Positions 44,540 through 51,926 of a DNA stretch of 64,000 bases are shown piece after piece; position 1 is the stretch's first letter, and each line of letters starts with the position of its first letter. The stretch covers positions 1 through 64,000 of the forward strand of contig NZ_CAJE01000015.1 of assembly GCF_000308215.1 (NCBI RefSeq), written 5' to 3'. The position numbers and the translations under genes were made by a program. The notes under the pieces are model-generated. The model ran no database searches, was not told the origin of the DNA, and worked only from the letters and a program-made list of their open reading frames with translations. Source of the DNA: Methanomassiliicoccus luminyensis B10 (GTDB lineage Archaea > Thermoplasmatota > Thermoplasmata > Methanomassiliicoccales > Methanomassiliicoccaceae).

Positions 44540-44581
44540 CACGGCGCCTGCGCCGCTGTGATGAGAGAAGAGCGAAGAAGT

Positions 44582-45598
44582 TTATTTGCCGATGCCCATG
44601 GTCTTGTCCGTGGTGCGAATGGACGTCATGGCGTCCGGTTCGAGCTTCATCATGGACCGGATGCAGTCGATGCTCTCCGGCACCACGTCGCTCTCCTGGT
44701 GCACCGCCTGGTAGTAGAACAGGGTGTTGCCCTTGACCTTCACGCCGTCCTGCCATACCACGATTTCGTTGAAGTCGCCGCGGGAGCGGCCCAGGTCCTT
44801 GGCGAACTCCATGACCTGGGCGGTGCTCTTGATGCCATGCTTGCCGCTGACGAACTTGACGCGGGGGACGTTGTCCCACACCGCCAGGATATCCTGGTCC
44901 TTGGCCGGCTTCTTGAGGTCGGCGACGATGCAATGCAAGTGCATCAAGGTGGTAGGTGCCTTCACGGCCATGGTGGTGATGTTGAGCCACGGCATGATGG
45001 TCTGAACATCGGGACCGTGGTGGGTGGGGAGCTTCAGCGCGGGTTCCAGAGCGTTAAGCGCGGAGCCCTTGTTGTCCGAGGGATCGGCGCCCCTCCTCAC
45101 GATGGTGGCGGCGACCTTCTCCAGGCCGAAGGCCTTGTCCAGAGGGAATAAGGTCCGCACGAGTCCGGTGGTGTTGCAGGAGACGACGCGGACGAACTGC
45201 GCGCCCCAAGCCTCGCTGTAGTTGGCGTAAGCGTTAAACGATATGCCCGCCAGTCCGTGGTCCTCTCCACCCTGGAAGACGGCCTTGACCCCGGCCTTCT
45301 CGTACTTGGCCTTGTAGTCCCCTCCCACCCCGCCGGGGGTGGCGTCCACGATAATGTCCACCTTGCCCAGCAGGTCCTCGATGGTCCCTTCCACCTTGAT
45401 GCCTTCCTTCTCGAAGGCGGCGGTCTGCTCCGCGCTCGCGGTGTAGAGAGGGAAGCCTTCCGCGCCTGCCAAGCGGGCCTCGTAAGACGGCCTCGTCTTG
45501 GTGACCCCAATGATCTCCATATCATCCTGCGCCTTCACCGCGCACGCGACCCTTTTGCCGATGGTCCCATAACCGTTGACGCCGACTCTGACTTTCAT
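44582..45598 (-). CDS. gap: Glyceraldehyde-3-phosphate dehydrogenase, archaeal type II
   Basis: About 338 residues. VGVNGYGTIGKRV binds NAD(P), and VSCNTTGLVRT holds the catalytic Cys; the overall sequence is of the archaeal phosphorylating class. Works with the nearby Pgk in gluconeogenesis. AT-rich sequence 45617-45645 contains TATA-like elements. Confidence 0.93.
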   Translation of the reverse strand: MKVRVGVNGYGTIGKRVACAVKAQDDMEIIGVTKTRPSYEARLAGAEGFPLYTASAEQTAAFEKEGIKVEGTIEDLLGKVDIIVDATPGGVGGDYKAKYEKAGVKAVFQGGEDHGLAGISFNAYANYSEAWGAQFVRVVSCNTTGLVRTLFPLDKAFGLEKVAATIVRRGADPSDNKGSALNALEPALKLPTHHGPDVQTIMPWLNITTMAVKAPTTLMHLHCIVADLKKPAKDQDILAVWDNVPRVKFVSGKHGIKSTAQVMEFAKDLGRSRGDFNEIVVWQDGVKVKGNTLFYYQAVHQESDVVPESIDCIRSMMKLEPDAMTSIRTTDKTMGIGK

Positions 45599-45659
45599 TC
45601 TGAACTCTCCTCCGTTCTGTCAAATATAACTGGAATATTTTAATATGTATCCCCGAAAA

Positions 45660-45681
45660 CCCACCTTTGACCAAAGGTGGG
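45660..45681. repeat. Perfect palindrome, possible IS605 left-end hairpin
   Basis: CCCACCTTTG and CAAAGGTGGG are separated by AC. Hairpins just inside the ends are the recognition structures of IS200/IS605 elements. It lies about 130 nt before the TnpB-like remnant and about 60 nt from the GAPDH start. Confidence 0.4.
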
Positions 45682-45789
45682 ATTGCATGTAGCCAGAAAT
45701 ACCAATTGTATCGTCGCTGATCTCTCACCAGATGTTCCTCACAATCTCGATACGCTTGTAGCGCACTCAACCAGGCGTGCCGGCGTATC

Positions 45790-45996
45790 TTGGATCGAGG
45801 TCAGGAGAACAGGGACCATGCTAAGTATATGGACGCCGACTTGAACGCCTCAAGGAACATCGCCGCCTTCTCTACGCGGGAAGGCGGCAGGCTCCGCGTC
45901 AGCGAGCCGAACGCAGCGAATGATGAGGCCGAAGGTCATTGGACAATCGAGGCTGATCTCAGCTGCATGCTCACGAGTTTAATAGTGGGCGGCTGA
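45790..45996 (+). pseudogene. TnpB (IS200/IS605) C-terminal remnant
   Basis: The 68-residue frame contains YMDADLNASRNIA, matching the last RuvC motif of TnpB/IS605 OrfB (D-x-N-A-A-N-I with preceding acidic residues). Intact TnpB has about 380-420 residues and a CxxC zinc finger directly before this motif; here it is missing. Only the C-terminal end survives. The 3' end and the following hairpin correspond to where the guide RNA of TnpB systems would be encoded. Most likely inactive. Confidence 0.6.
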
Positions 45997-45997
45997 C

Positions 45998-46026
45998 GAC
46001 CCTTGTGGTATGCTACCCGCAGGGTC
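45998..46026 (+). repeat. Imperfect hairpin after the TnpB relic
   Basis: GACCCT (45998-46003) pairs with AGGGTC (46021-46026), with a further imperfect GTGGT/ACCCGC stem inside. Its position just after the relic stop is that of the right end and guide-RNA scaffold in IS605 elements. Confidence 0.35.
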
Positions 46027-46132
46027 ACGAGAGCAGATGGCCCAGGGATTAGTCGTTGTCGGAAGAGGCCGATAGGCGTGCTTTTTTCAAGCCAGTACAC
46101 GAATTTTCGACACTGCCAGCCCATAGCATGAG

Positions 46133-46142
46133 TATTTATACC
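46133..46142 (+). promoter_or_regulatory. TATA box of the ilv operon
   Basis: TATTTATACC is centred near 46137. Start of transcription is expected at about 46162-46166, only 5-9 nt before the leader-peptide ATG at 46171 and about 120 nt before ilvB. Confidence 0.5.
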
Positions 46143-46170
46143 ATTGCCTTTATTTGGGTTAGCGATATCG

Positions 46171-46236
46171 ATGACCACCACTAACCGCGCCACCGTTTCT
46201 TTGCTTCTGGGCGTAGTGGTAGTCTTGATTAGGTAG
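46171..46236 (+). CDS. Putative ilv leader peptide (attenuator uORF)
   Basis: A 21-codon frame, ATG to TAG, lies between the TATA box and ilvB. The second half reads LLLGVVVVLIR: three Leu, four consecutive Val (GTA GTG GTA GTC), then Leu and Ile. These are exactly the products of the downstream pathway, as in the bacterial ilvB and ilvGMEDA leader peptides. The predicted transcription start is 5-9 nt upstream, so translation would begin almost at the mRNA end. Codon composition alone can occur by chance in hydrophobic peptides, but position, length and operon match make a regulatory leader likely. Ribosome stalling at scarce Val-/Leu-tRNA could alter folding of the following RNA or expose the ilvB ribosome-binding site. 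Confidence 0.6.
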   Translation: MTTTNRATVSLLLGVVVVLIR

Positions 46237-46237
46237 A

Positions 46238-46261
46238 GGCATCCAGCAGATTTGGGTGTCC
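46238..46261 (+). promoter_or_regulatory. Hairpin between leader peptide and ilvB
   Basis: GGCATCC (46238-46244) can pair with GGGTGTCC (46254-46261), allowing one bulged T and one G-T pair, around a 9-nt loop. There is no T-tract after it, so it would act on translation or elongation rather than as a classical terminator. The leader also has the competing pair ACCACTA (46177-46183) with TAGTGGT (46214-46220), the latter inside the Val codon run. Confidence 0.4.
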
Positions 46262-46287
46262 TCGCTCATTGATAAAAAGGTGATTTG

Positions 46288-47958
46288 TTGAGAGGTTCAA
46301 AGGCCGTTCTCACACTGTTAGAGCAAGAAGGGGTCGAGGTCATGTTCGGGTACCCCGGGGGCTCCACCCTCCCGCTGTATGACGATATGCTCTCGTCCAA
46401 CATACGCCATGTGCTGGTCCGCCATGAGCAGTGCGCCGCCCACATGGCCGACGGGTACGCAAGAGCGAGCGGAAAGATCGGGGTGTGCGACTCCACCTCC
46501 GGTCCCGGCTCCACCAATCTGGTGACCGGCGTCGCCACCGCTTATGTCGACTCGTCCCCCATGCTCGTTCTGACCGGCCAGGTCACCACCTCCGCCCTGG
46601 GCAACCAGGCGTTCCAGGAGGCCGACTCATTCTCCCTGATGATGCCCATCACCAAGCACAACTTCCGCGTCCTCAGCCCCCGGGACATCCCCGAGGCGGT
46701 CAAGAGAGGAGTGGCCATCGCCACCAGCGGAAGGATGGGGCCAGTGCACATCGACCTGCCGTCGGACGTGCAGAAGGCGGAGGTACCAGAGGACGCCTAC
46801 AAGGCCGACTTCTCCGCCCCGCCCGCCCTGGAGGACTTCTCGGCCCTCTCTGACGCCATCAAGATACTCAAGAGCGCGGAGCGGCCGATGCTGCTGGTCG
46901 GCGGCGGGGCCATATGGTCCAACGCCGGGCCGGAAGTGATGAAGCTCGCCGAGATGCTGATGGCGCCGGTCGCCACCACCATCATGGCCAAGGGGATCAT
47001 CCCCGAGGACCATCCGCTGTGCCTCGGCATCATCGGGATGCATGGCAGGGAATCAGCGCGCAAGGCGTTCCTGGAGGCCGACACCATTCTGGCGGTCGGG
47101 ACCAGGTTCTCCGACCGCAGCGCCGGGAACCAATCGGAGCTGCCGCTATCCACCAAGATCATCCATATCGACATAGACCCCGGCGAGGCCGGCAAGTCCG
47201 CCCGCACCCAGGTGCGCCTGGTGGGGGACGCCAAGAGGGCCCTCGCCGCCATCATAGACAGCCTAGCCGCCCAGAGGGGCGAGAGCGCCTGGACCGAGAG
47301 GGTGGCCGAGATGGTGGCCAACTGCTCCTGCGAGATCGACCTCACCTCGTCGCCGGTCCTGCCGCAGAGCGCCATCTGCGAGATCAATCGCACCCTGCCG
47401 CACGACGCCATCGTGCTCACTGAGGTCGGTCAGAATCAGATGTGGGCGGCGCACTTCTTCAAGGCCAAGTATCCGAGGCAGTTCATCACCTCGGGCGGCT
47501 TCGGCACCATGGGCTTCGGGTTCCCCGCGTCCCTGGGCGCCAAGTGCGCGTTCCCCGAGAAGACCGTCGTTGATATCGCCGGCGACGGCAGCATCCAGAT
47601 GGTCGCCCATGAGTTCGCCACTGCGGTGTCGGAGAACCTCCCGGTGGTGGTCTGCGTGTTCAACAACGGCTGGCTGGGCATGGTCAAACAGTGGCAGAAG
47701 CTGTTCAACAATGCCCGCTACAGCGGGACGCAGCTCAACAACAACCCCGACTTTGTCAAGCTAGCGCAGGCGTACGGCGCGGACGGGGTCCACGTCGAGC
47801 GCTCGTCCGAGCTGAAAGAGGCGCTGACCAATGCGTACAAAGCAGGAGTCCCGTACCTGGTCGACATTCATCTTGAAGCGGAGGAGGACGCCCTCCCCAT
47901 GATCCCCGCGGGCGGGGGCGCCCACGATGTCATAAGAGGTAGGTGCACATGGAAGTGA
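46288..47958 (+). CDS. ilvB: Acetolactate synthase, large (catalytic) subunit
   Basis: About 556 residues of the thiamine diphosphate enzymes. VEVMFGYPGGSTLPLYD (catalytic Glu region) starts the protein, and GDGSIQMVAHEFATAVSENLPVVVCVFNN is the ThDP/Mg motif. Makes acetolactate or acetohydroxybutyrate for Val, Leu, Ile. No ATG is available; TTG 46288 (or 46285) follows a perfect AAGGTGAT Shine-Dalgarno at 46277-46284. The spacing is short. Preceded by the putative leader peptide; first structural gene of ilvBNC. Confidence 0.93.
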   Translation: MRGSKAVLTLLEQEGVEVMFGYPGGSTLPLYDDMLSSNIRHVLVRHEQCAAHMADGYARASGKIGVCDSTSGPGSTNLVTGVATAYVDSSPMLVLTGQVTTSALGNQAFQEADSFSLMMPITKHNFRVLSPRDIPEAVKRGVAIATSGRMGPVHIDLPSDVQKAEVPEDAYKADFSAPPALEDFSALSDAIKILKSAERPMLLVGGGAIWSNAGPEVMKLAEMLMAPVATTIMAKGIIPEDHPLCLGIIGMHGRESARKAFLEADTILAVGTRFSDRSAGNQSELPLSTKIIHIDIDPGEAGKSARTQVRLVGDAKRALAAIIDSLAAQRGESAWTERVAEMVANCSCEIDLTSSPVLPQSAICEINRTLPHDAIVLTEVGQNQMWAAHFFKAKYPRQFITSGGFGTMGFGFPASLGAKCAFPEKTVVDIAGDGSIQMVAHEFATAVSENLPVVVCVFNNGWLGMVKQWQKLFNNARYSGTQLNNNPDFVKLAQAYGADGVHVERSSELKEALTNAYKAGVPYLVDIHLEAEEDALPMIPAGGGAHDVIRGRCTWK

Positions 47959-48314
47959 TAAAGATCGTCGGCAACGACTCCCAAGGGCTCATCCAAAGGG
48001 TCCTCGTGGAGCTGGGAAGGAGAAAGATCAGGGTCGAGAAGACCTTCATGGCAAGGACCAAGGGCACCATCACCATCATCATCGAGGCGGACACCGGCTC
48101 CATGAACGGACGGCTGCTCCACGCCATGATGGCGCTGCAGGACGTGAACACCGCGGAGTACATCGAGGACGATTACTTCTGCTTCTGGGAGTCGTCACCC
48201 ACCAAGGGCTCCGACTTCATCATCGCGTGCGGCGGGGACAAGAGCGCTGGCGAGATGCAGAAGGCGGCCGAACATTGTTTATACAAAAGTCCTGATAAGG
48301 ACGGCAAGAACTGA
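47949..48314 (+). CDS. ilvN: Acetolactate synthase, small (regulatory) subunit
   Basis: About 121 residues. An N-terminal ACT domain (VIKIVGNDSQGLIQRVLVELG; residues 1-75) that would bind valine and control the large subunit is followed by a short, unusual C-terminal tail with FIIACGGDKSAGEMQKAAEHC rather than the full second domain of IlvN/IlvH (~160 residues). Starts at ATG 47949, overlapping the ilvB end by 10 nt. Confidence 0.78.
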   Translation: MEVIKIVGNDSQGLIQRVLVELGRRKIRVEKTFMARTKGTITIIIEADTGSMNGRLLHAMMALQDVNTAEYIEDDYFCFWESSPTKGSDFIIACGGDKSAGEMQKAAEHCLYKSPDKDGKN

Positions 48315-48329
48315 GAGCCGGTGTTTAGC

Positions 48330-49319
48330 ATGGCTACCAAGATCTATCATGATTCCGACGCTGACCTGAACATATTGAAGGGAAAGAAGATCGCAGTCAT
48401 CGGCTACGGCAACCAGGGACGCGCGCAGGCGCTGTGCCTGCATGATTCCGGGCTTGATGTCGTTGTCGGCGCCCGCAGGAACGGAGAGTCCTGGGGGCAG
48501 GCCTCCAGCGACGGTCTCAAGGTCGCCGAGATCCCCGCTGCCGTGAAGGGCGCGGACGTCGTAATGGTCCTTTTGCCCGACGAAGTGCAGCCGGGCGTAT
48601 ACAAGCAGCAGATCGCTCCCAACCTCAAGGAGGGCGCGGCCCTGGAGTTCGCCCACGGCTTCGCCATCACCTTCAAGTGCATTGCCCCGCCGGCCAAGAA
48701 CGACGTCATCATGGTCGCTCCGAAGTCGCCGGGACGCATGGTCCGCCAGACCTATCTGGAAGGGTTCGGTGTTCCTTCGCTCATTGCAGTGCAGCAGGAC
48801 GCTACAGGAAAGGCGAAGCAAGTAGCCCTGGCCCTGGCGAAGGGGCTTGGCTCCACCAAGGCCGGCGTTCTGGAGACCGACTTCCGCGAGGAGGCCACCT
48901 CTGACCTGTTCGGCGAGCAGGCCGTCCTGTGCGGCGGTGTGACCGCTCTGATCGAGGCGGGGTTCGAGACCCTTGTCAAGGCCGGTTACAAGCCGGAGAT
49001 CGCGTACTTCGAGGTCCTTCACGAGCTGAAGCTTATCGTCGACCTTATCCAGGCCGGCGGAATGATGCATATGTGGGACTCCGTTTCCAACACCGCCGAG
49101 TTCGGCGGACTGACCAGGAGGGACGCGGTCATCAACGACGAGTCCAAGAAGGCCATGAAGAAGATCCTCGAGGACATCAACTCCGGGAAGTTCGCCAAGG
49201 AGTGGTCTGAGGAGTGGAAGGTCGACCTGAAGAACATGAAGCGGCTCGAGAAAGAGGAGTCGGAGAAGCAGGTCGAGGCGGTCGGCAAGGATATCCGCGC
49301 GCTCTTCGAGAGGAAGTAA
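48330..49319 (+). CDS. ilvC: Ketol-acid reductoisomerase, class I
   Basis: About 329 residues. Rossmann motif GYGNQGRAQALCLHDSG, then MVAPKSPGRMVRQTYLEGFGVPSLIAV, and the knotted C-terminal domain with LFGEQAVLCGG and MWDSVSNTAEFGGLTRRD. Converts acetolactate to the dihydroxyacid with NAD(P)H and Mg. The dihydroxyacid dehydratase gene is not in the window. Confidence 0.94.
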   Translation: MATKIYHDSDADLNILKGKKIAVIGYGNQGRAQALCLHDSGLDVVVGARRNGESWGQASSDGLKVAEIPAAVKGADVVMVLLPDEVQPGVYKQQIAPNLKEGAALEFAHGFAITFKCIAPPAKNDVIMVAPKSPGRMVRQTYLEGFGVPSLIAVQQDATGKAKQVALALAKGLGSTKAGVLETDFREEATSDLFGEQAVLCGGVTALIEAGFETLVKAGYKPEIAYFEVLHELKLIVDLIQAGGMMHMWDSVSNTAEFGGLTRRDAVINDESKKAMKKILEDINSGKFAKEWSEEWKVDLKNMKRLEKEESEKQVEAVGKDIRALFERK

Positions 49320-49325
49320 AACCCT

Positions 49326-51170
49326 TCATTCCGTTCTTTTCCATTTCCCGGGGCAGGACCTCTTGCGGTACGACCCCGGGGGAACCACTATCTCGAAGCG
49401 GGCCCCTGTTCCTTCCTGGCCCGTTTCCCTTATTGACATCCCGGTGATGTTCAGCACCTCGCGGATGAAATGCAGGCCGTGCCCCGAGCGCCCCTGGTAG
49501 TTCCATTCGAACACCTTCTCCTTGTCATGAGCGGGGATGCCTTTCCCGTCGTCCTGCACCGATATTACCAGCCCGTTATCGCCCTCCCGCCCCTGCACCG
49601 TGATCTCGCGCACGGTTCCCCCGTGCTTGATGGAGTTCTCCACCATGTTCCTGACACAGCTGATGAACAGAGGGTCGGCCAGTATCTCGTCATCAGGAAG
49701 GTCCAGCGACAGCGCGGCCCCTCCCAGCTCCATGCCCTCCAGCTCATTGCGGATGGCCCGGACCTCGATCCACTCCGGCTCCACGGTCCCGAGGCGCTGG
49801 TACTCGCGGGTGAGATCCATCTGCCGATTTATCCCCTCCAGGGCCTGCTCCGCCCTCTCTAAGTACCTCTTGGTCGCGTCATCCGAACTGTGGGCCTGGG
49901 CCAGCTGGAGGTTGCCCGAAAGCACCGTGACGAGGTTCAGGACGTCGTGCCGGGTGAGGCTGCCGAACAGCACCAGCTTGTGGGATGCCAGGGCCAACTG
50001 CTCCTCTACCTTCTTCCTCTCGGTGATATCGGAGCAGGAGACCAGCAGCGCTTTGGAGCCGTCGTACTCGAACTCCCTCAACGAAAGATAGCCCCAGACC
50101 CGGCGGCCGGCGGCGTCCCGGAGCAGGACCTCGCTCACCTCCATATCTTTCCCGGGGTCCAGAGCGGTCTTGGTGAGCGCGGGGAAGAAGGATTCGTCCA
50201 TATAATCGATGAACTTGCCCGGTTCCTCCCCCTCCCTCAGCGAAAGGAACCGCCGGGCCATCTCGTTCATGTACAGCACCTGGGTGTCGGGCGCCAGGAT
50301 GAAGATGGGAGTGGTGACCGCTTCCACCAAGGTCCGGTACCTCTCCTCGCTCCGCCTGAGCTCCTCCTCCAGCTCCTTCTTCCAGGTGACGTCCCTGACT
50401 ATCAGGAATATCTTCTCCGGGTCGCCGGACCGGTCCCGCACCAGGCCCGCGGCGACCTCCACCCTCATCCTATGGCCGAGACCGTCGATCGCCTGAAGCT
50501 CATGCTCCCCCAGCTCTTCCCCGCTGATCACCCGGGCGATCAGCGCCCGGGCATGGTCGCGCTGCTCGGGGACCACGAAGCGCAGGATGTCCTGCCCCAG
50601 AAGGGCGTTCTCGGGCCAGCCGATGAACCTCACCCCCGCGTCGGAGATGAACTCGATCCTTCCCTCGAGGTCCGTTATGGCCATTAGGTTCGGCGATACG
50701 GTCACGGTGGTCCGGAACAGCCTCTCGGACTCCCCCAGCCTGGCCTCTAGCTCCTGCTTCTGGCGCAGGGAGGCGGTGAGGCCGGCGTAGGCGTCGGTGA
50801 AATCGCCCAGGTACGCGACCTCCTGGGAGTAATCTCCCGCGGCGATGCGGTCCAGGTTCCACAACAGGTGGCGCAGGTTCGCGTGGAGCTGCTTGCACGG
50901 CCCCATCATCGGGACGTTCCTGGGAGGGTCCTGGTCCAATCTTCCCTCGGACAGAGCGTTCAGGAAATCGAACGTCAGGACCATCTGTTCGGCCAGGGCG
51001 ACCGCCGACCCGGCCAGCTCCCTGGAGCCCCCGTCATCGGGCGCCCAGCCCTTTAGCCGGTCCAGGAGGGCTTTGCTATCGTCAAGGCGGCCTGAGCTGA
51101 GGGCCCGCAAGAGGGCGGTGACGTCATCTAGGCTTGCCTTGTCATCTCTCAGAGGCCCGGCCTCCCTCAC
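49326..51170 (-). CDS. Cytosolic PAS-domain sensor histidine kinase
   Basis: About 614 residues without transmembrane helices. A HAMP-like linker region (about 95-150, ending in coiled coil) leads to two PAS domains (about 150-265 and 275-385), a dimerisation helix with LTRHDVLNLVTVLSG (His about 408) and an HATPase domain with NMVENSIKHGG, DDGKGIP and GRSGHGLHF. Start is GTG 51170, overlapping the stop of the V4R gene in GTGA, so the two proteins should be made together. No response regulator is adjacent; the receiver-only protein at 42041 is a candidate partner. Confidence 0.85.
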   Translation of the reverse strand: MREAGPLRDDKASLDDVTALLRALSSGRLDDSKALLDRLKGWAPDDGGSRELAGSAVALAEQMVLTFDFLNALSEGRLDQDPPRNVPMMGPCKQLHANLRHLLWNLDRIAAGDYSQEVAYLGDFTDAYAGLTASLRQKQELEARLGESERLFRTTVTVSPNLMAITDLEGRIEFISDAGVRFIGWPENALLGQDILRFVVPEQRDHARALIARVISGEELGEHELQAIDGLGHRMRVEVAAGLVRDRSGDPEKIFLIVRDVTWKKELEEELRRSEERYRTLVEAVTTPIFILAPDTQVLYMNEMARRFLSLREGEEPGKFIDYMDESFFPALTKTALDPGKDMEVSEVLLRDAAGRRVWGYLSLREFEYDGSKALLVSCSDITERKKVEEQLALASHKLVLFGSLTRHDVLNLVTVLSGNLQLAQAHSSDDATKRYLERAEQALEGINRQMDLTREYQRLGTVEPEWIEVRAIRNELEGMELGGAALSLDLPDDEILADPLFISCVRNMVENSIKHGGTVREITVQGREGDNGLVISVQDDGKGIPAHDKEKVFEWNYQGRSGHGLHFIREVLNITGMSIRETGQEGTGARFEIVVPPGSYRKRSCPGKWKRTE

Positions 51171-51688
51171 TGCCCGACTGCCTTGACCTCGAAGCGGCAG
51201 GTCTTGGCCCCGGTGGCCCAGCAGTCCACCTCTCTGACCGATAACTTCCTGCCCAGGTAGTGCTCCGCTATCGCCGCGATGAAGCCCTCGTCGAAGGTGC
51301 ACACCGGTTTTCCGGTGATGGGCAGGCCCGAGCAGTCCAGGTCCTCCGAGACGGTCAGAACGAACTCGAGCTTCTCCAGGTCCGCTTTCTCTATCCGGAG
51401 TATCCCCACCTTCAGATCTGCCAGCTTCCTCTGCAGGTCGGCAACGTACTCGAAGAACGGCTTGTCCTTGTCCAGCTGGCTGGCGGCGAAGGCCCTCCCG
51501 GCGACCTCCCCGGCCTCCCTCATCAGCTCCTCGGTGCGCTCGATGCCCAAACGGTCCTCCAGGACGTGGCGGACCGAGAATTGGAACAGGCGGTACACCA
51601 TCACATCGGTCCCGGTGCCCATATTGGGACGCCCGACCCCCAGGTCTCCCAGGTTCACCCAGGTGATTCCCTTGGAACTCTCGGACAT
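51167..51688 (-). CDS. V4R domain (4-vinyl reductase-like) sensor protein
   Basis: About 173 residues. The C-terminal portion has the V4R pattern (RKLSVREVDCWATGAKTCRFEVKAV), in which conserved Cys residues may bind metal and a hydrophobic pocket binds small molecules. In sensors such as XylR and DmpR this domain detects aromatic compounds. Here it is translationally coupled to the PAS histidine kinase, so it probably supplies the input signal. CCTAAATTAAC about 20-25 nt upstream suggests leaderless mRNA. Confidence 0.8.
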   Translation of the reverse strand: MSESSKGITWVNLGDLGVGRPNMGTGTDVMVYRLFQFSVRHVLEDRLGIERTEELMREAGEVAGRAFAASQLDKDKPFFEYVADLQRKLADLKVGILRIEKADLEKLEFVLTVSEDLDCSGLPITGKPVCTFDEGFIAAIAEHYLGRKLSVREVDCWATGAKTCRFEVKAVGQ

Positions 51689-51926
51689 GGATAAGGGATT
51701 ATTACCCTGTTAATTTAGGTTATCGATACCAAGTAGTTCAGGCGATTCTGATCGAGCCTTACGGTCCGCAAGGCGCCGCGGGCCCGCGGCGACGAAAAGG
51801 ACTATTAACACTCCGCCGATACTCCCACAGGCATTGTTTCGCCGTTGCCAGCCTGCCAATCCAGGAAACGGTCACCGGGAGGATCGAGGATTGGCAGCAC
51901 GCGTCAGGGCCGACAAGGACAGGGCG

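Larger units (their letters stand above)
45599..46132. other. Gene-poor stretch with an IS605/TnpB relic
   Basis: This 530-nt stretch between GAPDH and the ilv promoter contains no intact gene. It holds the GAPDH promoter, a 10-bp palindrome at 45660, a TnpB-like remnant at 45790-45996 and an imperfect hairpin at 45998-46026. It reads as the remains of a mobile element. Confidence 0.55.

Noticed and set aside
46238-46284. Classical intrinsic terminator in the ilv leader
   Set aside because: The hairpin is imperfect and no T-tract follows before ilvB, so termination in the bacterial manner is not supported.
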